A stretch of DNA of 64,000 nt from Geodermatophilus nigrescens (GTDB lineage Bacteria; Actinomycetota; Actinomycetes; Mycobacteriales; Geodermatophilaceae): the NCBI RefSeq assembly GCF_900129495.1, contig NZ_FQVX01000002.1, positions 434,001 through 498,000 on the forward strand, written 5' to 3'. Made by a program: the position numbers and the translations under genes. Below, one piece after another: positions 51,466 to 60,489 of this stretch (position 1 is its first letter; every line of letters starts with the position of its first letter). The notes under the pieces are model-generated. The model did not search any database. It was not told the DNA's origin and saw nothing but the letters and a program-made list of their open reading frames with translations.

Positions 51466-52335
51466 TCAGCGCAGCCGCAGCACCTCCTGCGCCCGGGCCG
51501 CCATGCCGGCCTCGCCGAGGGCGTTGGGGTGCACGATCACCGCGTTGGTGCCCTGCAGCACCGGCTCCACCCAGCGCACGCCCAGCGGCGCGCACGCGTC
51601 CCGGCCCTCGGAGACCTGCGCGAGGTCGACGAAGGTCACGCCGGTCTCGCGCGCCGCGCGCGCGACGGCGTCGTTGAGGGTCGCCTGCAGCGAGCGCAGG
51701 TACGGGACGTCGCCGGTGGCCACCTGCATGCGGTCGAAGCAGCCGCCGGAGGCCGGGAGGATCCACGGGTAGCCGAGGATCGCCACCCGCGCCCGCGGGG
51801 CCGCCTCGCGCACCGCGGTCAGCGCCCGCACCAGCGCCGGGTAGGTGGTGGAGCGCACCGTGTCCTCGAAGGAGCTGCCGTAGGTGTCGCGGCAGGGGCT
51901 GCCCTGGCCGAGCGTGAGCAGCCCGGCGGCGGAGCAGCGCAGGATCGACTGGATGAACACGCCGCTGTCGTTGCCGCCGATGGTCATGGTGACCAGGTCG
52001 GTCTCCGCCGACAGCGCCTCCAGCTGCGGCGGCACGCCCGGGTGCTGCGCCTCGAAGTAGTCGTTCGTGTCGGCGCCGCCGCAGGTGACGTCGGTCAGCC
52101 GGGCGCCGATCGCCTGCGCCAGCACGTGCGGGTAGTTGCGGGTCGACCGCAGGCACTGCGGCGCGGCGGTGGGGTCCGGCGGCAGGACCCCGGAGGCCGC
52201 GCTGTAGGAGTCGCCCAGGGCGACGTAGTCGAGGGGCTCGCGCGGCGGCGGGGCGGCCGCCGCGGGCGGGACCAGGAGGACGACGCCGGCGAGGGCGGCG
52301 AACAGGACGGCGATCAGGCGGCGCAAGCGGACCAC
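51466..52335 (-). CDS. Secreted SGNH-family hydrolase
   Basis: An SGNH (GDSL-type) esterase of about 289 residues with a cleavable signal peptide (RLIAVLFAALAGVVLLVPPAAAA). Blocks: ALGDSYS with the nucleophile Ser, the glycine block near TCGGADTND, IGGNDSG with the Asn, and VHPNALG with the catalytic His. Six or more cysteines suggest disulfides, as in Streptomyces Rv0518-like lipases. It should act outside the cell on esters or polysaccharide acetyls. The GTG at 52335 has a weak ribosome-binding site; a TTG at 52326 preceded by GGAG is a good alternative. Confidence 0.87.
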   Translation of the reverse strand: MVRLRRLIAVLFAALAGVVLLVPPAAAAPPPREPLDYVALGDSYSAASGVLPPDPTAAPQCLRSTRNYPHVLAQAIGARLTDVTCGGADTNDYFEAQHPGVPPQLEALSAETDLVTMTIGGNDSGVFIQSILRCSAAGLLTLGQGSPCRDTYGSSFEDTVRSTTYPALVRALTAVREAAPRARVAILGYPWILPASGGCFDRMQVATGDVPYLRSLQATLNDAVARAARETGVTFVDLAQVSEGRDACAPLGVRWVEPVLQGTNAVIVHPNALGEAGMAARAQEVLRLR

Positions 52336-52399
52336 TCCATCGGGGCCGGGGGACGACGACGCCGTGCTCAACGACGGCGACCCGATCGGGTGACGGCGC

Positions 52400-52927
52400 T
52401 CACCCTGCGACCGCGTCGAGACCGGCGGTGTCGACCCCGGTGTCGACACCGGTGTCGACACCGGCGGCGGCCAGCACCTCGCGCGCCCGGACGTCGAGCC
52501 GCTCCTGCGTCAGCCCGGGCTCCCGCAGCTCCGCGTACGCCGCGGCGAGCACCGCGTTCGGCACGGTGAACTCCAGCGCGATGCCGTCGGGGTCGCGCAG
52601 GTTGAGGTGCCAGCCGAAGGGCATCTCCCGGATCGGCGTGTACGTCGCGCCCATGGCCGCCAGCTGCGCCTCCCGCGCCCGCAGCTCCGCCAGGGAGCCG
52701 CAGGCGAGGCCGACGTGGTCGAGGCCGGTGCGCCGCTCGTCGAAGCGGCCGCCCGCTCCCCCGTTGAGGGCCAGCGACAGCGTGAAGCCGGTGGCGGGGT
52801 GGACGAGCACCCGCACGGTCCCGAAGTCGGCCAGCCGGAGCAGGCCGAGCAGCTCGCCGTAGAAGTGCTGGCTCGCGTCGAGGTCGGTCACCGTGAGGGT
52901 CAGGTGGTCGACGGCGGGGGCGGTCAC
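52400..52927 (-). CDS. VOC-family (glyoxalase/dioxygenase-fold) protein
   Basis: A 175-residue vicinal-oxygen-chelate protein. Two beta-alpha-beta-beta-beta modules: VDHLTLTVTDLDASQHFYGELLG with a potential metal His, and GLDHVGLACGSL followed by DPDGIALEFTV with a second His and a Glu. The enzyme activity is unknown (glyoxalase, extradiol dioxygenase or antibiotic-binding types). The C-terminus carries three GVDT repeats followed by AGLDAVAG, encoded by a 12-bp array. The GTG start has GGGGGT upstream. Confidence 0.83.
   Translation of the reverse strand: MTAPAVDHLTLTVTDLDASQHFYGELLGLLRLADFGTVRVLVHPATGFTLSLALNGGAGGRFDERRTGLDHVGLACGSLAELRAREAQLAAMGATYTPIREMPFGWHLNLRDPDGIALEFTVPNAVLAAAYAELREPGLTQERLDVRAREVLAAAGVDTGVDTGVDTAGLDAVAG
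52427..52462. repeat. Three tandem 12-bp palindromic units in the VOC gene
   Basis: GGTGTCGACCCC, GGTGTCGACACC and GGTGTCGACACC (52427-52438, 52439-52450, 52451-52462). The last two are identical perfect palindromes. On the coding strand they read GVDT three times. Confidence 0.85.
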
Positions 52928-53013
52928 CGGGACCCCCGCGGCGGCCGCGGCAGCGGGTACAGCGGCGCCCCGAACAGGCGCGCGAGACACCTCAGCTGCA
53001 GCGTGAGCGGCGA

Positions 53014-53019
53014 TAGGGT
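53014..53019 (+). promoter_or_regulatory. -10 box of a leaderless promoter for the LAL regulator gene
   Basis: TAGGGT, 8 nt before the GTG at 53028, no Shine-Dalgarno sequence. Confidence 0.5.
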
Positions 53020-53027
53020 CCGGCCCG

Positions 53028-55838
53028 GTGTCGTGGTCATGGCGTCCTCCCGAGGGTCTCCTGCCGGACGAGCGTGCGGCCGGCGGGCGAGCGGTCGCGT
53101 CGGGGAGAACCCCCGACCTCGTGGGCCGCGCGGCGGAGGTCGGCCGCCTCGACCGGCTCCTGGACGGCGCCCGCTCGGGCCGCGCCGGGCTGCTCGTGGT
53201 CGAGGGCGGGCCCGGCGTCGGCAAGACCGCCCTGCTGCGCTCCGCGACCGCCCGAGCGACGGGCTTCGGCCGGGTCTCCGCCCGCGGCATCGAGTCCGAC
53301 GCGGCGCTGCCGCACGCCGTCCTCGGCGAGCTGCTGACGCCGCTGCGGCCGCTGCTCGGGGAGGTCCCGGCCGGCCAGGCGGCCGCGCTGGCCGCCGCCC
53401 TCGGCTGGGGCCCGGCCGGCGTCCCGGGCGACCGGCACCTCGTCGCCGCGGGCACCCTGTCGCTGCTCGCCGCGGCCGCCGCGGAGGCCCCGCTGCTGGT
53501 GACCGTCGACGACCTCCAGTGGGCCGATCCGCAGTCGGCCGGGGCCGTCCTGTTCGCCGCGCGCCGGATGCACGCCGACCGGGTCGCCGTCGTCGTCACC
53601 CGGCGCCCCGGGCCGGAGCCCGTCGCCGGCGACGACGTCCTGCGCCTGACCGACCTCGACCCCGCCGCCGTCCCGGACCTGCTGGCCGGCACCGTCGCCG
53701 GGCCGGTCGCCCGCCGGCTCGCCGCCCGGCTCGGCGGCAACCCGCTCGCGCTGCGGGAGGTGGCCGCGGCGCTGTCCCCGGCACAGCGGTCCGGTGCGGA
53801 GCCGCTGCCCGCCGAGCTGCCGGCCGGCCCGGGGCTCTCCGGCGCGTTCGGGCCCGAACTGGCCGCACTGCCCGCGGGCGCGCGGCAGGCGGTGCTGCTG
53901 GTGGCCGCCTCCCAGGACGGCCGCGCCGCCACGGTGGCCGCCGCCCTGGCCCGGGCGGGGCTGGACGCCGACGCGGCCCTCGACGAGGCCGAGCGGCGCG
54001 GCGTCCTCGTGCGGTCCGGCGGGGTGCTCGATCTGCGGCACCCGCTGCTGCGCGGCCTCGCGTGGGGCCGGGCCTCCCCGGCGGAGCGGCGCCGCGCGCA
54101 CCGGCTGCTCGCCGAGGCCACTCCCGACGGCGACGAGGTCGCCCGCACCTGGCACCGGGCGCTGGCCACCACCGGCCCCGACGAGGCCCTGGCCGGCGAG
54201 CTCGCGGCCGTGGCCGGCCGGGCGCGGGAGCGCCGCGGCTTCGCCGCCTCCTCGGCCGCCCTGGAGCGGGCCGCCGCGCTCACCGGCGACGCCGCCCGCG
54301 CCGCCGCGCTGCTCGCCGGGGCCGTCCGGGACGCGGCGCTCGGCGGGGACGCGGCGCGCGCCCGCTCCCTGGGGGACGCCGTCCTGCGGGGCCCGGCCGT
54401 CCCGGCCGTCCGCGGCGAGGTGCTGGCCGTGCTCGGCCGGGTCGAGCAGGACACCGGCTCGGTGCCCGCCGCCCGCGACCTGCTCGAGGCCGCGGCCGGG
54501 CTCGCGGAGGGCCGCACCGCGATCTGGGCGCTCACCGACCTCGCCGTCGTCGGGCACCGGCTGGGCGACGTCGCCGGCATCCGGGCGGCGGCCCGGCGCG
54601 CGGTCGCCGTCGCGGACGACGCCGACCCGCTGCAGCGCGCGCTCGCCGCGTGGGTCGCCGGGCTCGCCGCGGTGTCCGGCGGGGACCCCGACGCCGGCCG
54701 GGCGCTGCTGCAGCGGTCGGTGCGCACGATGGAGGACACGGCCGGGCTGCGCGCGGAGGCCCGGCTGCTCCCCCTGCTGGTGCTGGCCGTCGGGTGGGTC
54801 GCCGACCCCCTGACGCTCGTGCCGGTGGTCGAGCGGCGGGTGCGCGAGGCGCGGGCCGCAGGGGCGCTCGGGGTCCTGGTCGCGGTGCTGGCGATGACCG
54901 CGCACGGCCGGGTGCAGCTGCTCGGCGACCACGCGGGCGCCTTCGCCGACGCCGGGGAGTCCGTCGAGCTCGCCGGGCAGCTGGGGTACGTCGCGGACGC
55001 CGCGCCGGCGCACGAGCTGCTCGCCTGGGAGTACGCCGCCCGCGGACGGCACGACGACGCCGAGCGGCACCTCGGGCGGGCCCGCGCGCTCGTCGTCCGG
55101 GCCGGGACGGCCGGCGTCGCCGCACACCTCGCCCTGTCCGCCGCCGCCTGCGCGCTGTGCCGCGGGGACCTCGTCACGACGGCGCGGCTGCTGGAGGAGC
55201 GGCTGGCCGCCGACGGCGGCAGCGGCGCGCTCGGCGAGCCGCTCGGGGTGGCGCCGCTGCTGGTGGAGGCGTGGACGGGGCTCGGGCGGCGGGCCGAGGC
55301 CGCCGGGCTCGCCGCCGACTACGCCGCCGTGTCGCGCTCCCCCTCCCCGGCCACCGCGGCGCTCGTGACCCGCTGCCGCGCCCTGACCTGCCCCGACGAC
55401 GACGCGGCGGTCGCCCTGTTCCGGGACGCGCTGGCCGCGCACGCCGCCGGGCCCGACCGGTTCGAGGAGCCGCACACCCGGCTGCTGCTCGGCGAGCGGC
55501 TGCGCCGGGCCGGCCGCCGGGTGGCCGCCCGCGAGGAGCTCGCCGCGGCCGCCGACGCGTTCGCGGCGATGGAGCTGACGGCCTGGGCCCGGCGGGCGGA
55601 GGAGGAGCTGCGGGCCACCGGGCGGACCGCGCGGCCACGCCGGCCGCTGCCGGACGAGCCGCTGACCCCGCAGGAGGTGCGGATCGCCGCGCTGGCGGCC
55701 GGCGGCGCCTCCAACCGCGAGATCGCCGCGGAGCTGTTCCTCAGTCCGAAGACCGTGGAGCACCACCTGAGCGGCGTCTACCGCAAGCGGGGCCTGCGCT
55801 CACGCGTCCAGCTGGCCCGGCTTTTCCCGCCCGGCTGA
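53028..55838 (+). CDS. LuxR-family regulator of the LAL type (AAA ATPase)
   Basis: A 936-residue large ATP-binding LuxR regulator. Walker A GGPGVGKT at about residue 60, Walker B LLVTVDDLQWAD, ATPase sensor region TRRPGPEP, and a long helical middle (about 330-860) with TPR-like repeats. The C-terminal 60 residues are a LuxR helix-turn-helix (PLTPQEVRIAALAAGGASNR, then EIAAELFLSPKTVEHHLSG). LAL proteins activate maltose or antibiotic genes in response to sugars or other effectors; the effector here is unknown. The GTG is leaderless-like. It is divergent from the VOC gene by 100 bp. Confidence 0.93.
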   Translation: MSWSWRPPEGLLPDERAAGGRAVASGRTPDLVGRAAEVGRLDRLLDGARSGRAGLLVVEGGPGVGKTALLRSATARATGFGRVSARGIESDAALPHAVLGELLTPLRPLLGEVPAGQAAALAAALGWGPAGVPGDRHLVAAGTLSLLAAAAAEAPLLVTVDDLQWADPQSAGAVLFAARRMHADRVAVVVTRRPGPEPVAGDDVLRLTDLDPAAVPDLLAGTVAGPVARRLAARLGGNPLALREVAAALSPAQRSGAEPLPAELPAGPGLSGAFGPELAALPAGARQAVLLVAASQDGRAATVAAALARAGLDADAALDEAERRGVLVRSGGVLDLRHPLLRGLAWGRASPAERRRAHRLLAEATPDGDEVARTWHRALATTGPDEALAGELAAVAGRARERRGFAASSAALERAAALTGDAARAAALLAGAVRDAALGGDAARARSLGDAVLRGPAVPAVRGEVLAVLGRVEQDTGSVPAARDLLEAAAGLAEGRTAIWALTDLAVVGHRLGDVAGIRAAARRAVAVADDADPLQRALAAWVAGLAAVSGGDPDAGRALLQRSVRTMEDTAGLRAEARLLPLLVLAVGWVADPLTLVPVVERRVREARAAGALGVLVAVLAMTAHGRVQLLGDHAGAFADAGESVELAGQLGYVADAAPAHELLAWEYAARGRHDDAERHLGRARALVVRAGTAGVAAHLALSAAACALCRGDLVTTARLLEERLAADGGSGALGEPLGVAPLLVEAWTGLGRRAEAAGLAADYAAVSRSPSPATAALVTRCRALTCPDDDAAVALFRDALAAHAAGPDRFEEPHTRLLLGERLRRAGRRVAAREELAAAADAFAAMELTAWARRAEEELRATGRTARPRRPLPDEPLTPQEVRIAALAAGGASNREIAAELFLSPKTVEHHLSGVYRKRGLRSRVQLARLFPPG

Positions 55839-55868
55839 GCGCCGGGCCGGAGGGTGCCCGGGGGACGG

Positions 55869-56168
55869 TCAGCGGGGCGTCCCGCCGAGCCGGCCGGAGA
55901 GGCGCTCGACCGCCTCGTCGACCCGTCGCGGCTGCTCGCCCGGAGCCAGGGGCACCGGCGGCGTCAGCACCCACAGGGCGGCGTAGAGGACGATCCCGGC
56001 GCCGCCGGCGAGGGTCAGCGCGACGAACAGGACGCGCCACAGCACCGTGTCGACGCCGGTGTAGTCGGCAAGGCCGGCGCTGACGCCGCCGAGCATCGCG
56101 CCGGACCGGGCGCGGCGGAGCTCGCGGCGGGGGGTCGGGGGGAGGGCGGTCTGCGGTGTCGATGTCAT
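55869..56168 (-). CDS. PspC-domain membrane protein
   Basis: A 99-residue protein with a PspC domain (RARSGAMLGGVSAGLADYTG, then VDTVLWRVLFVALTLAGGAGI), a short membrane helix pair followed by a polar C-terminus. PspC proteins take part in envelope stress responses in other bacteria. The ATG follows CAGGCT by 6 nt and may be leaderless. It is divergent from the YihY gene at 56282 and convergent with the LAL gene. Confidence 0.87.
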   Translation of the reverse strand: MTSTPQTALPPTPRRELRRARSGAMLGGVSAGLADYTGVDTVLWRVLFVALTLAGGAGIVLYAALWVLTPPVPLAPGEQPRRVDEAVERLSGRLGGTPR

Positions 56169-56281
56169 GTCCCGAGCCTGCCGCCGGGCGCACCGGCGGG
56201 GTATCCGGCGATCCCCTGGACCGACCCGGGTCCGCGCGCTCCGGGGATGCCCGGGCGCTCCCCCGACGGGACACTCCGTCC

Positions 56282-57244
56282 ATGGCCGACGCCTCCGGCA
56301 CCGGCGTCGCGCACGACGCCTCGTCCCCCCACCGGATCCCGCCCCGGGGCTGGCTCCAGGTGCTGCGCCGGTCGCTGCGCCAGGCGTTCGGCGAGCGGCT
56401 GATGGTGCAGGTGTCCGCCGTCGCCTTCTTCGCGCTGCTGTCGATCGCGCCGGTGCTGGTGACGGCGCTGTCGATCTACGGCGCCCTCAACTCCCCCGCC
56501 TCGGCGCTGCGCCAGCTCTCGGACATGGCCGCGGTGCTGCCCGACGACCTCGAGCCGCTCGTCGCCGACCAGCTCACCACGATCACCACCGCGTCCGGCC
56601 AGGTGCTCACCCTCCGCGGGCTCACCGGGCTGGCGGCCGCGCTGTGGACGGCGACGACGGCGGCCACCTACCTGGTGGACGCGCTGACGCTGGCCTACCA
56701 CGAGCGCGAGACCCGGGGCGTGCTGCGCCGCAGCGGGCTGGGCCTCCTCCTCGTGCTGGGCGGGGCGGTGCTGCTGGGCGCGGCCATCGCCGTGCGCGGG
56801 CTGGTGGCGTCGGTCCTGTCCGCCGCGCCCCGCGCGGTGCGGGACCTGGAGCCGCTGCTGGTCTGGGCCGGCGTCGCCGCGCTCATGGTGGTCGTGTGCG
56901 CGGTGCTCTACCGGGTCGGTCCCGACCGGCGGCAGGCGCGGTGGCGCTGGATCAGCGGGGGTGCGGTGCTGGCGACCGGCCTGTGGGTGGCGACGTCGCT
57001 GGCGCTGTTCGCCTACGTGCAGGGCCTCGGCGACTACACCGCGACCTACGGCTCCCTGGCCGGCGTGGCGATCAGCATGGTGTGGCTGTGGCTGAGCGTG
57101 TTCCTGGTCGTGCTCGGCGCGGTGGTCAACGCCGAGGCCGAGCGGCAGACCGGGCGGGACTCGACCGTCGGGCCCGACCGGCCGCTGGGCGAGCGGGGCG
57201 CCGTCGTCGCCGACAGCGCCCCGCCCTACCCGGAGGACGCCTGA
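56282..57244 (+). CDS. YihY/BrkB-family membrane protein
   Basis: A 320-residue protein of the YihY (virulence factor BrkB) family with six hydrophobic helices: AVAFFALLSIAPVLVTALSIYG is the family N-terminal helix, and YTATYGSLAGVAISMVWLW with VFLVVLGAVVNAE is the conserved end. The function is unsettled: once called RNase BN by mistake, now regarded as a transporter-like protein. The ATG follows GACACT by 6 nt. It is divergent from the PspC gene, pairing two envelope proteins. Confidence 0.9.
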   Translation: MADASGTGVAHDASSPHRIPPRGWLQVLRRSLRQAFGERLMVQVSAVAFFALLSIAPVLVTALSIYGALNSPASALRQLSDMAAVLPDDLEPLVADQLTTITTASGQVLTLRGLTGLAAALWTATTAATYLVDALTLAYHERETRGVLRRSGLGLLLVLGGAVLLGAAIAVRGLVASVLSAAPRAVRDLEPLLVWAGVAALMVVVCAVLYRVGPDRRQARWRWISGGAVLATGLWVATSLALFAYVQGLGDYTATYGSLAGVAISMVWLWLSVFLVVLGAVVNAEAERQTGRDSTVGPDRPLGERGAVVADSAPPYPEDA

Positions 57245-57248
57245 GCGA

Positions 57249-58277
57249 TCAGGAGGAGGCCACCTGCGGGGCCACCTCGGTGCCGAGCAGCTCGATGCCG
57301 CGCAGCAGGTCGGCGTGGGCGAGCCGGGGGTTGGTCATCTGGATCGAGACCCGGTCGACGCCGCCGAGCTGGCCGGAGATGCGCACCAGCTTCTCGGCCA
57401 CGGTGTCCGGGTCACCCATGAAGAAGGCCCCGTTCGGCCCGCTGGTGGCGTCGAACTGGGCACGGGTCGGCGGGGCGAAGCCGCGCTCGCGGGAGACCTT
57501 CGTGAACATCTCGTGCCAGCCCGGGTACACGGTGTCGGCGGCGGCCTTCGTGCTGTCGGCGACGAAGCCGAAGACATGCAGCCCCACCTGCAGCCGCTCG
57601 GGCGCGTGGCCGGCCCGCTCGCCGGCCTGGCGGTAGAGGTCGACGAGCGGCGCGAACTGGCGGGGCTCGCCGCCGATGATCGCGACCATCAGCGGCAGGC
57701 CGAGCAGCCCGGCGCGGACGAAGGACGTCGGGGTGCCGCCGACGCCGACCCACACCGGCAGCGGGTCCTGCAGCGGGCGCGGGTAGACGCCCTGGCCGGT
57801 GAGCGCCGGGCGGTGCCGGCCCGACCAGGTGACCCGCTCGGACTCGCGGATGCGCAGGAGCAGGTCGAGCTTCTCGTCGAACAGCTCGTCGTAGTCGGCC
57901 AGCGACAGGCCGAACAGCGGGAAGGCCTCGGTGAACGAGCCGCGGCCGACGACGAGGTCGATGCGGCCCCGGCTGATCAGGTCGAGCGTGGCGAACTGCT
58001 GGAAGACGCGCACCGGGTCGGTGGCCGAGAGCACGGTGACGGCGCTGCCGAGCCGGATGCGCGAGGTGCGGGCGGCCGCGGCGGCGAGGATGACCGGCGG
58101 CGCGGAGTCGTAGTACTCGGGGCGGTGGTGCTCGCCGATGCCGAAGGAGTACAGGCCCACCCGGTCGGCGGTCTCGATCTCCTCGAGCAGGTCGGCCATG
58201 CGCTCCTCGGGCCCGACGGCCCGCCCGGTGGACGGGTCCGTCACCGCCGCCACGAAGCTGTCGACGCCCAGGTGCAC
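57249..58277 (-). CDS. LLM-class flavin-dependent oxidoreductase
   Basis: A 342-residue bacterial-luciferase-like monooxygenase. SFGIGEHHRPEY near the N-terminus, AAARTSRIRLGSAVTVLSATDP, GRIDLVVGRGSF and GTPTSFVRAGLLGLPL are standard for the FMN (not F420) type. It oxidises an unknown small molecule. The GTG at 58277 has GGAGGAGG at 6 nt. Its promoter region contains an AT-rich inverted repeat (58327-58343). The MFS- or regulator-like partners typical of some LLM loci are absent. Confidence 0.9.
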   Translation of the reverse strand: MHLGVDSFVAAVTDPSTGRAVGPEERMADLLEEIETADRVGLYSFGIGEHHRPEYYDSAPPVILAAAAARTSRIRLGSAVTVLSATDPVRVFQQFATLDLISRGRIDLVVGRGSFTEAFPLFGLSLADYDELFDEKLDLLLRIRESERVTWSGRHRPALTGQGVYPRPLQDPLPVWVGVGGTPTSFVRAGLLGLPLMVAIIGGEPRQFAPLVDLYRQAGERAGHAPERLQVGLHVFGFVADSTKAAADTVYPGWHEMFTKVSRERGFAPPTRAQFDATSGPNGAFFMGDPDTVAEKLVRISGQLGGVDRVSIQMTNPRLAHADLLRGIELLGTEVAPQVASS

Positions 58278-58326
58278 GGCGCTCCTCCTCCGGTCGCGCG
58301 GGGCACCCGCCCCGCTGTCGTCAAAC

Positions 58327-58343
58327 GTTCAACCACAGTGAAC
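58327..58343. promoter_or_regulatory. Inverted repeat upstream of the LLM gene
   Basis: GTTCA-7 bp-TGAAC in an AT-rich patch about 50 bp before the LLM start; a candidate operator overlapping the promoter. No regulator gene is adjacent. Confidence 0.35.
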
Positions 58344-58378
58344 CAGGGTGGCGTCAAGGACCTTCCCCGGAGACGACG

Positions 58379-58411
58379 GCGCCCCTCCGGCCGGGGGAGC
58401 CGGAGGGGCGC
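58379..58411 (-). terminator. Hairpin terminator after the small Cys/His protein gene
   Basis: A perfect 12-bp stem GCGCCCCTCCGG/CCGGAGGGGCGC (58379-58390 with 58400-58411), 9-nt loop, 48 bp beyond the stop at 58459. No U-tract. Confidence 0.6.
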
Positions 58412-58458
58412 GTCGGGCAGTGCGGTGGTGCGGCAGTGCGGTCGAGCTGGCGGTGCGG

Positions 58459-58647
58459 TCAGGCGGCGTGCGTGCGGGCGTCGTCGTCCGGGCGCGGGCG
58501 CGGCACCGCCGGGCGGTCCTGCCGTCCGGCCCGCAGGCCGGCGAGGTGCCAGGAGGTGCAGTCGGGGCAGCTGGCGATCCAGACGTGCCGGGGGTGGCGG
58601 TGGCAGACGGCGCGGTCGGCCGCGGGAGCGGCCGGGGTGCTGGTCAT
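58459..58647 (-). CDS. Small Cys/His-rich protein, 62 residues
   Basis: A 62-residue protein with CHRHPRHVWIASCPDC near the N-terminus: two or three cysteines and several histidines spaced to bind one zinc, followed by a basic, disordered tail. The ATG has GGAAG at 8 nt and a strong hairpin follows the stop, so the gene has its own expression signals. There is no known function; small zinc-binding proteins of this shape are widespread in actinobacteria. Confidence 0.65.
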   Translation of the reverse strand: MTSTPAAPAADRAVCHRHPRHVWIASCPDCTSWHLAGLRAGRQDRPAVPRPRPDDDARTHAA

Positions 58648-58848
58648 GGCGCGTTCTTCCTGTGCCGCCCCGTCGGGCGGCTCGTGACTCGTGGGACGGC
58701 TGGTGCAACACCGTCACCCGTCCGGGGCATCCGGGATGTGCCCGACGACACCGCCACCAGCCGATTCGGCGACACCTGACAAGGTGCGTCTCACCCTTCG
58801 TGATCAGCGGTGGGCGACCGGACGGCCGGATGGGCCGATCCTTCCCGC

Positions 58849-60489
58849 ATGTCCGCTCGACTCGTCGCTGCCGGCACCGCCGCCGGCCAGCAGCCGTGGT
58901 CCCGGCCGGCTCCCGTCCAGGAGCAGCCCTGGTGGCGCTCGGCCGTCGTCTACCAGGTCTACCTGCGCTCGTTCGCCGACGGCAACGGCGACGGCATCGG
59001 CGACCTGGCCGGCCTGCGCGCCCGCCTGCCCTACCTCTCGTGGTTGGGCGTCGACGCGCTGTGGATCAACCCGCACTACCCCTCGGGCGGCGCGGACGGC
59101 GGCTACGACGTCGTGGACTACCGGGCGGTCGACCCCGAGTACGGCGACGTGTCCGACGTCGAGGCCCTGGTCGCGGACGCGCGGAAGCTCGGCCTGCGGG
59201 TCGTGCTCGACGTCGTGCCCAACCACACCTCCGACCAGCACCCCTGGTTCCAGGCGGCGCTGGCCGACCCGGACTGCCCCGAGGCGTCGCGCTACCACTT
59301 CCGGCCGCCGTCGGAGGAGCCGCCGAACAACTGGCGCTCCCTGTTCGGCGGGCCGGCCTGGTCACGCACCCCGGACGGCCGCTGGTACCTGCACCTGTTC
59401 GCGCCCGAGCAGCCCGACCTCAACTGGCGCGACCCGGTCGTGGCCGACGACTTCGAGCGGACCCTGCGCTTCTGGCTCGACCGCGGCGTGAGCGGCTTCC
59501 GCGTCGACGTCGCCTACGGCCTGCACAAGGACGCCGGGCTGCGCGACAACCCCGGCACCTACTCCCCCACCCTGTTCGGGCACGGCCCCGAGCAGGCCAT
59601 GACCTGGAACCAGCCCGAGGTCCACGACGTGTGGCGCCGCTGGCGCGCGGTCTGCGACGAGTACCCGGACACCATGCTGGTCGGCGAGGTGTGCCTGGCC
59701 GACCTCGACGAGGTCGCCCTGTACTCCCGGCCCGACGAGCTGCACCAGTCGCTGTCGTTCCGGCTGCTCAAGTCCCGGTGGGAGACCACCGCCTTCACCG
59801 AGGCGATCGGCAGCGCCCTGGACGCCTTCGGCAAGGTCGGCGCCCCGGTGTCGTGGGTGCTCGGCAACCACGACAAGGACCGGATGGTCACCCGCTTCGG
59901 CGGCGGCGAGACCGGCCTGGCGCGCGCCCGCGCCGCGGCCCTGCTGCTGCTGTCGCTGCCCGGCTCGGCCTACGTCTACGCCGGCGACGAGCTGGGCCTG
60001 CCCCAGGCGCACGTCCCCGACGAGGCCAAGCAGGACCCGATCTTCCACCGCAGCAACGGCGAGCGCGCCGGCCGCGACGGCTGCCGCGTCCCCATGCCGT
60101 GGAACGCCACCCCCGGCATCGGCTTCTCCCCCGCCCGCGCGGCGAGGCCGTGGCTGCCGGTGCCGGCCGAGTGGCGGCAGTACGCCGTCTCCCGGCAGAC
60201 CCGCGACTCCTCCTCGATGCTGCACCTCTACCGCGAGGCGCTCGCGGTCCGCGCCGAGCAGCCGGCGCTGGGCACCGGCGAGGCCACGGTCAGCAGCCGC
60301 GGCGACGTGCTCACCGTCCGGTGCACCGGTGAGGGCCGCACGGTCCGCTGCGTGGTCAACATGGGCAGCGAGCCGGTGCTGGTGCGCTCCCGCGGGCGGG
60401 TGCTGCTGGAGTCCGGCCCGGGCGTGCACACCTCGGCCCGCTCGGTGGCGCTCCCGCCGGACACGGCCGTCTGGATCGCCGAGGACTGA
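58849..60489 (+). CDS. GH13 alpha-glucosidase (oligo-1,6-glucosidase/trehalose-type subfamily)
   Basis: A 546-residue GH13 enzyme. Region I DVVPNHTSDQHPW, region II GFRVDVAYG with the nucleophile Asp about 219, region III VGEVCLADL with the acid/base Glu about 279, region IV GNHDKDR with the stabiliser Asp about 342. AVVYQVYLRSFADGNGDGIGDL at the start is typical of cytosolic alpha-glucosidases. No signal peptide. Substrates would be short alpha-glucosides. The 200-bp upstream region has the inverted repeat CACCT-GACA-AGGTG (58773-58786), a possible LacI- or LAL-type site. The stop codon lies in a 12-bp tandem repeat. Confidence 0.92.
   Translation: MSARLVAAGTAAGQQPWSRPAPVQEQPWWRSAVVYQVYLRSFADGNGDGIGDLAGLRARLPYLSWLGVDALWINPHYPSGGADGGYDVVDYRAVDPEYGDVSDVEALVADARKLGLRVVLDVVPNHTSDQHPWFQAALADPDCPEASRYHFRPPSEEPPNNWRSLFGGPAWSRTPDGRWYLHLFAPEQPDLNWRDPVVADDFERTLRFWLDRGVSGFRVDVAYGLHKDAGLRDNPGTYSPTLFGHGPEQAMTWNQPEVHDVWRRWRAVCDEYPDTMLVGEVCLADLDEVALYSRPDELHQSLSFRLLKSRWETTAFTEAIGSALDAFGKVGAPVSWVLGNHDKDRMVTRFGGGETGLARARAAALLLLSLPGSAYVYAGDELGLPQAHVPDEAKQDPIFHRSNGERAGRDGCRVPMPWNATPGIGFSPARAARPWLPVPAEWRQYAVSRQTRDSSSMLHLYREALAVRAEQPALGTGEATVSSRGDVLTVRCTGEGRTVRCVVNMGSEPVLVRSRGRVLLESGPGVHTSARSVALPPDTAVWIAED

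Noticed and set aside
58241-58717. A 158-residue - strand ORF over the LLM promoter
   Set aside because: It crosses the LLM start, the hairpin and the small Cys/His gene in a different frame and has no domain.
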